The position numbers and the translations under genes were made by a program. DNA of 64,000 bases from Pseudomonas paeninsulae (GTDB taxonomy: Bacteria; Pseudomonadota; Gammaproteobacteria; Pseudomonadales; Pseudomonadaceae), in assembly GCF_035621475.1 (NCBI RefSeq), contig NZ_CP141799.1, forward strand, positions 4,638,501 to 4,702,500. The letters run 5' to 3'. This document shows positions 32,295 through 39,896 of this stretch, one piece after another; within the stretch, counting starts at the first letter, position 1; every line of letters starts with the position of its first letter. Under the pieces are notes generated by a model that worked only from the letters and a program-made list of their open reading frames with translations, ran no database searches and had not been told where the DNA came from.

Positions 32295-32998
32295 ACCTGC
32301 TGTTGCTGGAAGACGGCGACTTCGTTGCCCCGGACCGTGCGCTGCTCCGTGGCCGCCGCCTCAAACACCTGCACGAAGTACACCGTGCTGTAGCGGGCGA
32401 TAACCTGCGCGTCGGCCGCCTGGGCGGCCTGATGGGCACGGGTCAGTTGCTGCGCCTGGATGCCAACGAAGCCGAGCTGAGCGTCGCCCTCGACCAGCCT
32501 GCTCCGGCCAAACTGCCCATCACTCTGCTGCTGGCCCTGCCGCGACCGAAAATGCTGCGCCGCATAGTGCAGTCGATTAGCGCGATGGGCGTGCCCAGAG
32601 TGGTGCTGCTGAACAGCTATAGGGTCGAAAAAAGCTTCTGGCAAACCCCCTTTCTCGAGGCGCTGGCAATTCGCGAGCAACTGATCCTCGGTCTGGAGCA
32701 GGCGCGCGATACCGTGCTGCCGGAAATCATCATCGAGAAACGCTTCAAGCCCTTCGTCGAAGACCGCCTGCCAGCGCTGACTGCCGGCAGCCTCGGCCTG
32801 ATCGGCCACCCCGGCGCCTACCCGCCCTGCCCGCGGGCGGTCGAACAAGCCGTGACCCTGGCCATAGGCCCGGAAGGCGGCTGGATTCCCTACGAAGTCG
32901 AGATGCTGCACAAGGCTGGCCTGCAACCGGTGCAACTGGGCGAGCGTATCCTGCGCGTGGAAACGGCGGTTACCGCGCTGCTGGCGCGCCTGTTCTAG
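32291..32998 (+). CDS. rsmE: 16S rRNA m3U1498 methyltransferase RsmE
   Basis: 235 residues from a GTG start that overlaps the tatC stop. A small PUA-like N-terminal domain is followed by a SPOUT knot, with the SAM loop LAIGPEGGW and the trefoil signature [17 protein letters not shown]. It methylates U1498 of 16S rRNA. It is the last gene of the ubiE-rsmE operon. Confidence 0.95.
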   Translation: MNLLLLEDGDFVAPDRALLRGRRLKHLHEVHRAVAGDNLRVGRLGGLMGTGQLLRLDANEAELSVALDQPAPAKLPITLLLALPRPKMLRRIVQSISAMGVPRVVLLNSYRVEKSFWQTPFLEALAIREQLILGLEQARDTVLPEIIIEKRFKPFVEDRLPALTAGSLGLIGHPGAYPPCPRAVEQAVTLAIGPEGGWIPYEVEMLHKAGLQPVQLGERILRVETAVTALLARLF

Positions 32999-33065
32999 GC
33001 ACCATGGAATGCCTGAAGGAGTGGCAGGGGCGCCTAGCCCATGCCCGCGATGCTTTTTGCCGTCC

Positions 33066-33119
33066 CGTAGCCCGGATGCAAGCAGGGACCGCACATCCCC
33101 GGATTGCATCCGGGCTACG
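33066..33119. repeat. intergenic inverted repeat (GTAGCCCGGATG family), copy 1
   Basis: Perfect 16-base arms, CGTAGCCCGGATGCAA at 33066-33081 and its complement at 33104-33119, surround a 22-base centre. The right arm includes the stop codon of the HxlR gene. A second copy lies at 34469-34529. Confidence 0.85.
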
Positions 33120-33618
33120 GGTTTTCCTCCGCTCGCCGGGCCTGCCAGTGCGCTGGTAGCAGTTGCCCCTTGAGCGCTGCCGCCTCCTCCAGCACTACAT
33201 CGCCCGGCAGCAGCGCTTCGCCGCACTCCGAGCAGACCGACACGCCGTGCATCGGCTTGCCGCAGCGGCGGTGGATATGCCGGATCGGCGCGCCTTCGCT
33301 GCCGCTCATATGCCGATCGCCCCAGTTGACCAGGGCCAGAAGTGCCGGATAGAAGTCGCGGCCCTTGGCGGTCAGGCGATACTCCTCGCGCAGCGGCCGC
33401 TGCTGGTAAGCCACCTTATCCAGCACCCCGGCTTCGACCAGTTTCTTCAGGCGCTCGGCCAGCACATGGCGGGTCACGCCCAGGCGTCTTTCGAACTCAT
33501 CGAATCGACGAATACCGAGAAAACATTCGCGCAGCACCAGCAAGGTCCAACGATCCCCGACCACCGACAGGGTGCGGGCCAGGGAACAGGGTTGTTGTTC
33601 GAGTTCTTCCCAGCGCAT
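33115..33618 (-). CDS. HxlR-family transcriptional regulator with zinc-ribbon-like tail
   Basis: 167 residues. The winged-helix domain of the HxlR family spans about 8-100 (CSLARTLSVVGDRWTLLVLR, VTRHVLAERLKKLVEAGVL, YRLTAKGRDFYPALLAL). An extra C-terminal segment has CGKPMHG and CSECGE (Cys119, 129, 132, His116), suggesting a small metal site. It is divergent from the SDR gene 33721, and the perfect palindrome between them is its probable operator. Ligand unknown. Confidence 0.88.
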   Translation of the reverse strand: MRWEELEQQPCSLARTLSVVGDRWTLLVLRECFLGIRRFDEFERRLGVTRHVLAERLKKLVEAGVLDKVAYQQRPLREEYRLTAKGRDFYPALLALVNWGDRHMSGSEGAPIRHIHRRCGKPMHGVSVCSECGEALLPGDVVLEEAAALKGQLLPAHWQARRAEENP

Positions 33619-33653
33619 TGAACAATCTCCAGCCAGCGATGGCTCACCATAGC

Positions 33654-33706
33654 TTGACAGGTTCCAAAATGGAACCGACTATCGAGCAAGGTTCCAAAAC
33701 AGAACT
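33654..33706. promoter_or_regulatory. HxlR-type operator pair in the SDR promoter
   Basis: GGTTCCA-AAA-TGGAACC (33660-33676) is a perfect 7-bp inverted repeat. It fills exactly the 17 bases between TTGACA (33654-33659) and a weak -10 (GACTAT, 33677-33682). A second, partly degenerate copy GGTTCCAAAACAGAACT (33690-33706) is offset by 30 bases, about three helix turns. Binding there would block RNA polymerase at the SDR promoter. Confidence 0.75.
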
Positions 33707-33720
33707 AACGGAGAGCCGCA

Positions 33721-34449
33721 ATGACTGAACGTAAAGCAATCCTGGTAATGGGTGCCGGCGATGCAACTGGCGGGGCCATCGCCAAACGCTTCGCCCGCGA
33801 GGGCTATGTCGCCTGTGTGGCCCGTCGCCACGTGGACAAACTGGCGCCGCTGGTCGAGGCCATCGAGACCGAGGGCGGCACGGCACGCGCCTTCGGCTGC
33901 GATGCGCGGGTCGAAGCCGAGGTGATCGAACTGTTCGCCTGTATCGAGCGTGAGGTCGGCCCGTTGGAGGCCGTGGTGTTCAATATCGGCGCCAATGTGC
34001 AGTTCTCCATCACCGAGACCACCGAGCAGGTCTACCGCAAGGTCTGGGAAATGGCCGCCCTGGCAGGTTTCCTCACCGGTCGTGAAGCGGCGAAAGTCAT
34101 GCTGCCACGGGCTCGCGGCAGCATCATCTTCACCGGCGCCACCGCCTCACTGCGTGGCCGAGCCAATTTTTCCGCCTTCGCCAGTGCCAAGTTCGCCCTG
34201 CGCGCCCTGGCCCAGAGCATGGCGCGCGAACTGGGGCCGCAGGGCATCCATGTAGCCCACCCGATCATCGATGGCGCCATCGACACCGCGTTTATCCGCG
34301 AGACCTTCCCCGAGCTGTACCAGCGCAAGGAGCAGGACGGCATCCTCAACCCCGCGCATATCGCCGAGACCTACTGGCAGATCCATTGCCAGCCGCGCGA
34401 TTGCTGGGTGCATGAACTGGATCTGCGACCCTGGACGGAAACCTTCTGA
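33721..34449 (+). CDS. short-chain dehydrogenase-like protein lacking the catalytic Tyr
   Basis: 242 residues, SDR fold. The nucleotide loop is GAGDATGGAIAKRF (11-24) and the NAG-equivalent is FNIGAN (about 87-92). The usual YxxxK is FASAK, so Phe153 replaces the catalytic Tyr while Lys157 remains; the Ser expected 13 residues earlier is Ala. The C-terminal part is otherwise complete. It is divergent from the HxlR regulator and controlled by the palindrome pair. The natural substrate is unknown, and activity as a normal dehydrogenase is doubtful. Confidence 0.85.
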   Translation: MTERKAILVMGAGDATGGAIAKRFAREGYVACVARRHVDKLAPLVEAIETEGGTARAFGCDARVEAEVIELFACIEREVGPLEAVVFNIGANVQFSITETTEQVYRKVWEMAALAGFLTGREAAKVMLPRARGSIIFTGATASLRGRANFSAFASAKFALRALAQSMARELGPQGIHVAHPIIDGAIDTAFIRETFPELYQRKEQDGILNPAHIAETYWQIHCQPRDCWVHELDLRPWTETF

Positions 34450-34468
34450 CCCTCCGGGCGTGCCATCA

Positions 34469-34529
34469 CGTAGCCCGGATGCAATCCGGGAACAATCACG
34501 ACAGCTCCCCGAATTACATCCGGGCTACG
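34469..34529. repeat. intergenic inverted repeat (GTAGCCCGGATG family), copy 2
   Basis: CGTAGCCCGGATG at the left and CATCCGGGCTACG at the right are complementary, with a slightly mismatched inner stem. It lies between the SDR gene and the next gene. It has the same terminal sequence as the copy at 33066. Confidence 0.85.
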
Positions 34530-34564
34530 GACCGATCCAGGGTCCCAACAAGCAGGAAAAACCA

Positions 34565-35158
34565 ATGCACAAACAGGTAGAGTTCTTCTTCGATTTCGGC
34601 AGCCCGACCAGCTATCTGGCCTGGACCCAGTTGCCACAGATTGCTGCGACGGCCGCTAGCCAGATCGCCTGGCGGCCGATGCTGCTCGGCGGCGTATTCA
34701 AGGCCAGCGGCAACCAGTCGCCCGTGGCCATCCCGGCCAAGGGCCGCTACATGCTGCACGACCTCGCCCGCTTCGCCCAACGCTATGACGTGCCGCTGGC
34801 GTTCAACCCGTACTTCCCGATAAACACCCTGCCCCTGATGCGTGGCGCCGTCGGCTACCTCGACAGTGCTGACTTCCAGCCCTATGTAAAGGCGATCCTC
34901 GAGGCGATCTGGGTGCAACAGAAAAATCTCGGCAACGCCGAGGTAGTCGCTGAGGTACTGCGCGGCGCTGGCTTGAACCCCGCCGAGTTCGAGCAACTGG
35001 TCAGCGCCGAGACGGTCAAGCAGCGACTCAAAGACAACACCGAGGAGGCGATCCGGCGTGGCGTGTTCGGTGCCCCGACTTTCTTCGTCGACGGCGAGAT
35101 GTTTTTTGGCCAGGATCGTCTCGACTTCGTCGCCGAGGCCCTGGCCCGGCCAACCTGA
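34565..35158 (+). CDS. 2-hydroxychromene-2-carboxylate isomerase / kappa-GST family protein
   Basis: 197 residues from ATG 34565 (MHKQVEFFFDFGSPTSYLAW). DsbA-like thioredoxin fold with a helical insert. The catalytic Ser13 in FGSPTSY replaces the DsbA cysteine pair, as in kappa GSTs and HCCA isomerases. The cis-proline motif is GVFGAPTFFVDGEMFFGQDRL. It probably uses glutathione; the substrate is unknown. It follows the SDR by 115 bases including the repeat, so co-regulation is possible but not shown. Confidence 0.88.
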   Translation: MHKQVEFFFDFGSPTSYLAWTQLPQIAATAASQIAWRPMLLGGVFKASGNQSPVAIPAKGRYMLHDLARFAQRYDVPLAFNPYFPINTLPLMRGAVGYLDSADFQPYVKAILEAIWVQQKNLGNAEVVAEVLRGAGLNPAEFEQLVSAETVKQRLKDNTEEAIRRGVFGAPTFFVDGEMFFGQDRLDFVAEALARPT

Positions 35159-35250
35159 AAGACTATCCAGCCAGGGCGGCAGCCGCGACAAGGTGCAATG
35201 CCGCCGCCGCGGCGTTATGGTCAAACAGTTTCCAGTCGGAGCGAACGACC

Positions 35251-35667
35251 ATGCGCCCCTTGACCATCGATCTACAGCGCCTCGAACAGGCACTGCTCAG
35301 CCAGGACGATGCCGAGCAGTACCTGGACCTTGAAAGTGGCACGCTGCTGCGCATCGCCCCTGGTGCGCCTGCGCCAGGGGCCGAGGAGAAATACCTGGTC
35401 CAACCTGAGCGCTACCTGGCCATAGACGCCTTGGGTTTGGACGAACTTCTGGCCATGCGCGACGCCTTCCTGTTCAGCCTGCACGATCCGCACGCCCATA
35501 CCCTGCTCAGCCATGCCCTGAGCGGACGCAGACCCTTGCGCACCTTCGACTATGAGCTGGAAAAGTTACCGCACCTGCAGTGCACCTGGCACGCCTATCA
35601 AGCCCAACGAGCTCGTGAACTGGTGCTCGAGTGGCTACAGGCCAATGGCCTTGAGGCAGCGGACTAG
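35251..35667 (+). CDS. UPF0158 family protein
   Basis: 138 residues. The features match UPF0158: an N-terminal acidic half (LDLESGTLLRI), then YLAIDALGLDELLAMRDAFL and the C-terminal RRPLRTFDYELEKLP...WHAYQAQRARELVLEWL. Function is unknown. It is not obviously co-transcribed with neighbours. Confidence 0.82.
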   Translation: MRPLTIDLQRLEQALLSQDDAEQYLDLESGTLLRIAPGAPAPGAEEKYLVQPERYLAIDALGLDELLAMRDAFLFSLHDPHAHTLLSHALSGRRPLRTFDYELEKLPHLQCTWHAYQAQRARELVLEWLQANGLEAAD

Positions 35668-35721
35668 CCCGACGCGGGAGCCCGGTAATCCCAACAAACA
35701 TGCACCTGCAAGCAGGGCTGC

Positions 35722-36366
35722 TCAGATGCTCAACCAGCCGCGTTCCAGTGCATATTTCACCAGTCCGGCCGGCGTATCGACGCCCAGCTTGCGCCGAATA
35801 CTGAGTCTATGGGTTTCGATGGTGCGTACGCTGATATCGAGCATGCGCGCGATGGCCTTGTTGCTCAGCCCCTGCACCAGCAGTTGCAAGACCTCGCGCT
35901 CACGCGGGGTCAGCTCGTCATCATCGGTTGGCGGACTAACGGTTTTTTCCAGCAGATCGGCGCTGTAGTAGCTACCGCCGGCGGCTATCGCATCGATGGC
36001 GGCGACTATTTCCCATGAGGCGGCATCCTTCAGCACATAGCCACGGGCGCCGGCACGGATCGAGCTGGTCACGTATTCGGCGTGGTCGTACATGCTCAGA
36101 ATCAGGATCTGGATGCCGGGGTACTGACGACTGAGGATTTCGGTCAACTGCAGGCCGGTCATGTCTTTCATGCCGATATCGACCAGCAGCAGATCGGGTC
36201 GAACCTGGCTGACCAGGATCAGCGCCTCGGCGCCGCTGCTGGCCTCGCCCACCACCTCTAAATGCGGCATGGCCGTCAACAACGCGCGCAGGCCGTCGCG
36301 CACCAGTTCGTGGTCATCGACCAGGGCAACACGGATAGGTTCAGGATGCGGGGATACGTTGGACAT
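35722..36366 (-). CDS. NarL/LuxR-family response regulator
   Basis: 214 residues. The receiver domain has the acidic pair DD (about 17-18), the phospho-acceptor Asp63 in LLVDIGMKD and the Lys in YVLKDA. The LuxR-type HTH covers about residues 148-214 (LTPREREVLQLLVQGLSNK). It lies 3 bases after its sensor kinase and is translated with it. Confidence 0.95.
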   Translation of the reverse strand: MSNVSPHPEPIRVALVDDHELVRDGLRALLTAMPHLEVVGEASSGAEALILVSQVRPDLLLVDIGMKDMTGLQLTEILSRQYPGIQILILSMYDHAEYVTSSIRAGARGYVLKDAASWEIVAAIDAIAAGGSYYSADLLEKTVSPPTDDDELTPREREVLQLLVQGLSNKAIARMLDISVRTIETHRLSIRRKLGVDTPAGLVKYALERGWLSI

Positions 36367-36369
36367 GGT

Positions 36370-37728
36370 TTAACCCGGTAGCGGCAGGCTCACCATAAGC
36401 TCGGTGCGGCCTGGCGTTGAAGATAACGTAAAACGGCCGCCAAGGTGCTCGACTCGCTCGCGCATGTTGCGCAGGCCGATGCCACTGCTGCGCGCCTGCT
36501 CGATCCGGGCGATGTCGAAGCCGACCCCATCATCGCGAACCCTCAGCTGCAGCGTTGAGCCATCCTGTTCCAGCGCGATGCTGACCCGGCCGGCCTGGGA
36601 GTGACGCGCGATATTGGCCAACGCCTCCTGCACGATGCGAAACAACGCGACCGACTCACCATCGGGTAGGCGGATCATGTCCAGGCTCTGCTGGTACTCG
36701 ACCAGCAGCCCGCTGCGCTGCTCGAACTCGACCGCCAACTGACCGATGGCCGCTGGCAGGCCGAAGCTGTCCAGCAGCGAGGGACGCAGATCATGGGAAA
36801 TACGCCGCACCTCGGCAATCGCCCCACCCAGCCGGACCAGCCCACCGCGCAGCGTCTCCAGCGCCTGGCTGCGCCCGCTTTCCAGCTCGTGACAAGCCAA
36901 TTCGAGGCGGAACTTGACCGACACCAGCAACTGGCTGATACCGTCATGCAACTCGCGCGAAACCCGCGAACGCTCGTCCTCCTGGGAGCTGACGATGCGT
37001 TGCGCCAGCAGTTTCAGCTTGCGGTCGGCCAGGCGCTGCTCACTGAAGTTGAGCGTCAAGCCGCCGGCTGACACCAGCAGCACCGCCACCAGTGCCACGC
37101 CAGCCAGCGACCACATGGTCCTGCGGATATTCTCCGCCACCTTGGCCCGCGCCTGCGCGGTGGCCTGTTCGACGTCATCGAGATAGAGGCCGGTGCCGAT
37201 CATCCAGTCCCACCGCTCGAGCATCACGACATAAGCAAGCTTTTCGGTCAGTTGGCCCGTGGAGGGTTTCTCCCATTGATAGCGCTGAAATCCATCGCCG
37301 CTGCGCGCGCTGAGCAACAGGGCCTGGATCGCCTGGACCCAATGCGGGTTAGTCATATTCACCAGATCGCGGCCGATCAACTCCGGCTGACGCGGGTGCA
37401 TCAGGCTGCGCCCACGGCCGTCGTAGACGAAGAAATAGCCATCGCTGCCATAGTCGAGGCCGAGCAGTATGTTCAGCACCTGCTGCTGGGTGACGGCATC
37501 ATCGCGACCGCTGGCATACAGCCGCGCAACAGCGCTCAAGCCCAGCTCGACGTAGTTCTGCAGCTCGGTCTTCTTGCTGGCGATGATGCTGGTCTCGATC
37601 AGCTGTTCCTGCTGCTCGCCCAAGCGCTGGGCATGCGACAGCACCAGCGCGCCGATCACGGCGATGGCCAGCAGGAGCGGCAGAATGGCCAGCGCGACGA
37701 GTTTTTGTTTGAGTTGCATAGAGACCAT
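36370..37728 (-). CDS. Cache-domain sensor histidine kinase (NarX-type)
   Basis: 452 residues. A membrane helix at about 12-31 is followed by a single periplasmic Cache domain (about 35-195, GYFFVYDGRGRSLMHPR) and a second membrane helix at about 206-227. The HisKA_3 dimerisation helix has the phospho-acceptor His261 in SRELHDGISQLL. The ATPase domain carries ALANIARHS, DDGVGFD and GIGLRNMRER. The signal is unknown; sCache domains usually sense small organic acids. ATG 37719 is an alternative start three codons later. Confidence 0.93.
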   Translation of the reverse strand: MVSMQLKQKLVALAILPLLLAIAVIGALVLSHAQRLGEQQEQLIETSIIASKKTELQNYVELGLSAVARLYASGRDDAVTQQQVLNILLGLDYGSDGYFFVYDGRGRSLMHPRQPELIGRDLVNMTNPHWVQAIQALLLSARSGDGFQRYQWEKPSTGQLTEKLAYVVMLERWDWMIGTGLYLDDVEQATAQARAKVAENIRRTMWSLAGVALVAVLLVSAGGLTLNFSEQRLADRKLKLLAQRIVSSQEDERSRVSRELHDGISQLLVSVKFRLELACHELESGRSQALETLRGGLVRLGGAIAEVRRISHDLRPSLLDSFGLPAAIGQLAVEFEQRSGLLVEYQQSLDMIRLPDGESVALFRIVQEALANIARHSQAGRVSIALEQDGSTLQLRVRDDGVGFDIARIEQARSSGIGLRNMRERVEHLGGRFTLSSTPGRTELMVSLPLPG

Positions 37729-37848
37729 TCATGGCGGCGCCGCTACGTTGCCTGATGCAGGCGCGAGGGAAAATCGCAGAATTTTAACAAAGCCCGCACG
37801 CCGTCGCGGTAACCGGCCATCCCCTCGGCGTGCCGGCGGAGGATGCCG

Positions 37849-38286
37849 TCAGACGTCCAGGAGAAAGGTTACCGGTCCATCGTTGACCAGGTGTACCTGC
37901 ATATCGGCTCCGAAGCGGCCGCAGGCAACCTGGGCATGCTTGAGCCGCGCCTGCTCGACCAACAGCTCGAACAACGCGGCGCCCAGGGCCGGCGGCGCCG
38001 CGCTGGAAAAACTCGGGCGCAGACCGTTGCGAGTGTCGGCCGCCAGGGTGAACTGCGAGACCAGCAGCAGGCCGCCACCGACATCGCTTAGCGACAGGTT
38101 CATCTTGCCGTCGGCGTCACTGAACACCCGGTAGTTGAGCAGCTTGTGCAGCAGTTTGGCGACGCTGGCCGGATCGTCCTGTGGTTCGACCGCGACCAGG
38201 GCCAACAGGCCCTGATCGATGGCGCCGACGACCTCGCCGGCAACCTCCACCCGCGCGCTACTGACCCGCTGGATCAGCGCCTTCAT
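37849..38286 (-). CDS. dtd: D-aminoacyl-tRNA deacylase
   Basis: 145 residues; removes D-amino acids from mischarged tRNA. The start [15 protein letters not shown], the catalytic SQFTL and the end motif NDGPVTF with the Gly-cisPro are diagnostic. It overlaps the pip stop by 4 bases, so both are translated together. Confidence 0.97.
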   Translation of the reverse strand: MKALIQRVSSARVEVAGEVVGAIDQGLLALVAVEPQDDPASVAKLLHKLLNYRVFSDADGKMNLSLSDVGGGLLLVSQFTLAADTRNGLRPSFSSAAPPALGAALFELLVEQARLKHAQVACGRFGADMQVHLVNDGPVTFLLDV

Positions 38287-39254
38287 GCTTCGTCGGGCGA
38301 CAGGTCGAGCAGGCGCCGGGCGATCTGGTTGGCCGCACGCACCAGGGCGTCGGTGATGCCCACTTCGGATGCGGCGTGGCCGGCATCGCGGATGATCTGC
38401 AGCTCGCTGTTGGGCCAGGCCTGGTGCAACTCCCAGGCATTGTCCAACGGGCAGATCACGTCATAGCGGCCATGCACGATCACCCCAGGCAGGTGAGCGA
38501 TTTTCGGCATGTCGCGGAGCAACTGGTCGGCTTCGAGGAAGGCGTTGTTGACGAAATAGTGGCACTCGATCCGGGCAATCGACAGGGCGCGGTGCGAATC
38601 ATTGAAACGGTCGACCACTTGCGGGTTCGGCCGCAGCGTGGCGGTACGCCCTTCCCAGTTCGACCAGGCTTTGGCCGCGTGCATCTGGGCGATCTGATCG
38701 GACCCGGTCAGACGCTTGTAGAACGCTTGCATCAACTCACCACGCTCCTCGACTGGAATCGGCGCCAGGTAGTCCTTCCAGTAGTCAGGGAACATGCGGC
38801 TGGCGCCTTCCTGGTAGAACCAGTGGAACTCCTGCGGACGGCACAGAAAGATGCCGCGCAGGATCAGCGCCTGCACCCGCTCGGGGTGGCTCTGTGCATA
38901 GGCCAGCGCCAGCGCCGAGCCCCAGGAGCCGCCGAACAGCACCCACTTGTCGATGCCCAGGTGCTCGCGGATGCGTTCGAGGTCGGCGACCAGGTCCCAG
39001 GTGGTATTTTTTTCCAGGCTCGCATGGGGCGTCGAGCGCCCGCAGCCGCGCTGATCGAAGGTGACGATACGGTACAGGTTGGGATCGAAGAAGCGCCGGC
39101 TCAGGGCATCGCACCCCGCGCCAGGGCCGCCATGGATGAACACCACCGGCAGACCTTCCGGGGTACCGCTCTCGTCCACATAGAGCACGTGCGGCGCCTC
39201 TACGGCCAGCTCGTGGCGGGCGTATGGTTTGATCTCCGGATACAAAGTCTGCAT
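38283..39254 (-). CDS. pip: proline iminopeptidase (alpha/beta hydrolase, S33)
   Basis: 323 residues from ATG 39254 ([18 protein letters not shown]). An in-frame start 27 codons upstream is unlike the family. The oxyanion motif HGGPGAG (41-47), nucleophile GGSWGS (Ser110), and Asp and His in GRYDVICP and RDAGHAASE are present. It releases N-terminal proline from peptides. The order pip-dtd is conserved in pseudomonads. Confidence 0.93.
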   Translation of the reverse strand: MQTLYPEIKPYARHELAVEAPHVLYVDESGTPEGLPVVFIHGGPGAGCDALSRRFFDPNLYRIVTFDQRGCGRSTPHASLEKNTTWDLVADLERIREHLGIDKWVLFGGSWGSALALAYAQSHPERVQALILRGIFLCRPQEFHWFYQEGASRMFPDYWKDYLAPIPVEERGELMQAFYKRLTGSDQIAQMHAAKAWSNWEGRTATLRPNPQVVDRFNDSHRALSIARIECHYFVNNAFLEADQLLRDMPKIAHLPGVIVHGRYDVICPLDNAWELHQAWPNSELQIIRDAGHAASEVGITDALVRAANQIARRLLDLSPDEA

Positions 39255-39376
39255 GGTGCACTCCTGGATGTATACGTAGGGTACGGCGCCAACTCGTGTA
39301 CAAACGTCCCGCAAGTTTGCTGCCACTGCCGCCACCCGCTCTGCCTCGCATCATAACCATGTAAAAGGAATTGAGC

Positions 39377-39811
39377 ATGTCAGCTCGGCGATTTGCCTTA
39401 CTTTTAGTGATGCCTTTCATCCTGCTGACGGGTTGCGGCGCCAAGGATGACCCACAGGCGAGCCTGGAAGCGGCGGTCCAGCAGCTGCAGGACAACCTGG
39501 AAGCGAAAGACACCGGCGCCGTCCTCAAGCAACTGCATCCGCAGTTCTCCGCCCAGCATGAGTTCGACCGCGACTGGGCCAGGCGCACCATGGCCCTGCT
39601 GTTTCTAAGGCACAAGAACGTCAGGGTGATCGCCCTCAGCAAGAATAGCCGCCTCGACCCGACTTACCGCGAGAAAGGCCATAGCCAGGCGCAAGTCGCC
39701 CTGACCGGGGCCGCAGGCCTGATCCCCGACAGCGCACGGCACTATGCGGTCAAGCTGGAGTGGTGGCGCGAAGGGGATGAATGGCAGCTGGCGCGCTTGA
39801 GCTGGGAGTGA
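39377..39811 (+). CDS. small lipoprotein of unknown function
   Basis: 144 residues from ATG 39377. The lipobox LLTGC follows a short hydrophobic stretch (about residue 19 is the Cys). The mature part is hydrophilic with a predicted SnoaL/NTF2-like strand-helix pattern (LKQLHPQFSAQHEFDRDWARRTMAL ... YAVKLEWWREGDEWQLARLSW). I do not recognise the family with confidence. It is divergent from pip and convergent with estA. Confidence 0.75.
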   Translation: MSARRFALLLVMPFILLTGCGAKDDPQASLEAAVQQLQDNLEAKDTGAVLKQLHPQFSAQHEFDRDWARRTMALLFLRHKNVRVIALSKNSRLDPTYREKGHSQAQVALTGAAGLIPDSARHYAVKLEWWREGDEWQLARLSWE

Positions 39812-39849
39812 CGGCAGTCGAGCACGTCCTCGCGACTGGCCGTATCCGA

Positions 39850-39883
39850 CTGGCATAAAGTTGCAGGCGCGACCTTATGCCAG
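39850..39883. repeat. inverted repeat between convergent genes
   Basis: CTGGCATAA (39850-39858) and TTATGCCAG (39875-39883) are perfect complements around a 16-base centre, between the lipoprotein gene stop and the estA stop. It lacks T-tracts but could act as a bidirectional processing or termination hairpin. Confidence 0.5.
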
Positions 39884-39896
39884 CCGATCCAGGTAC

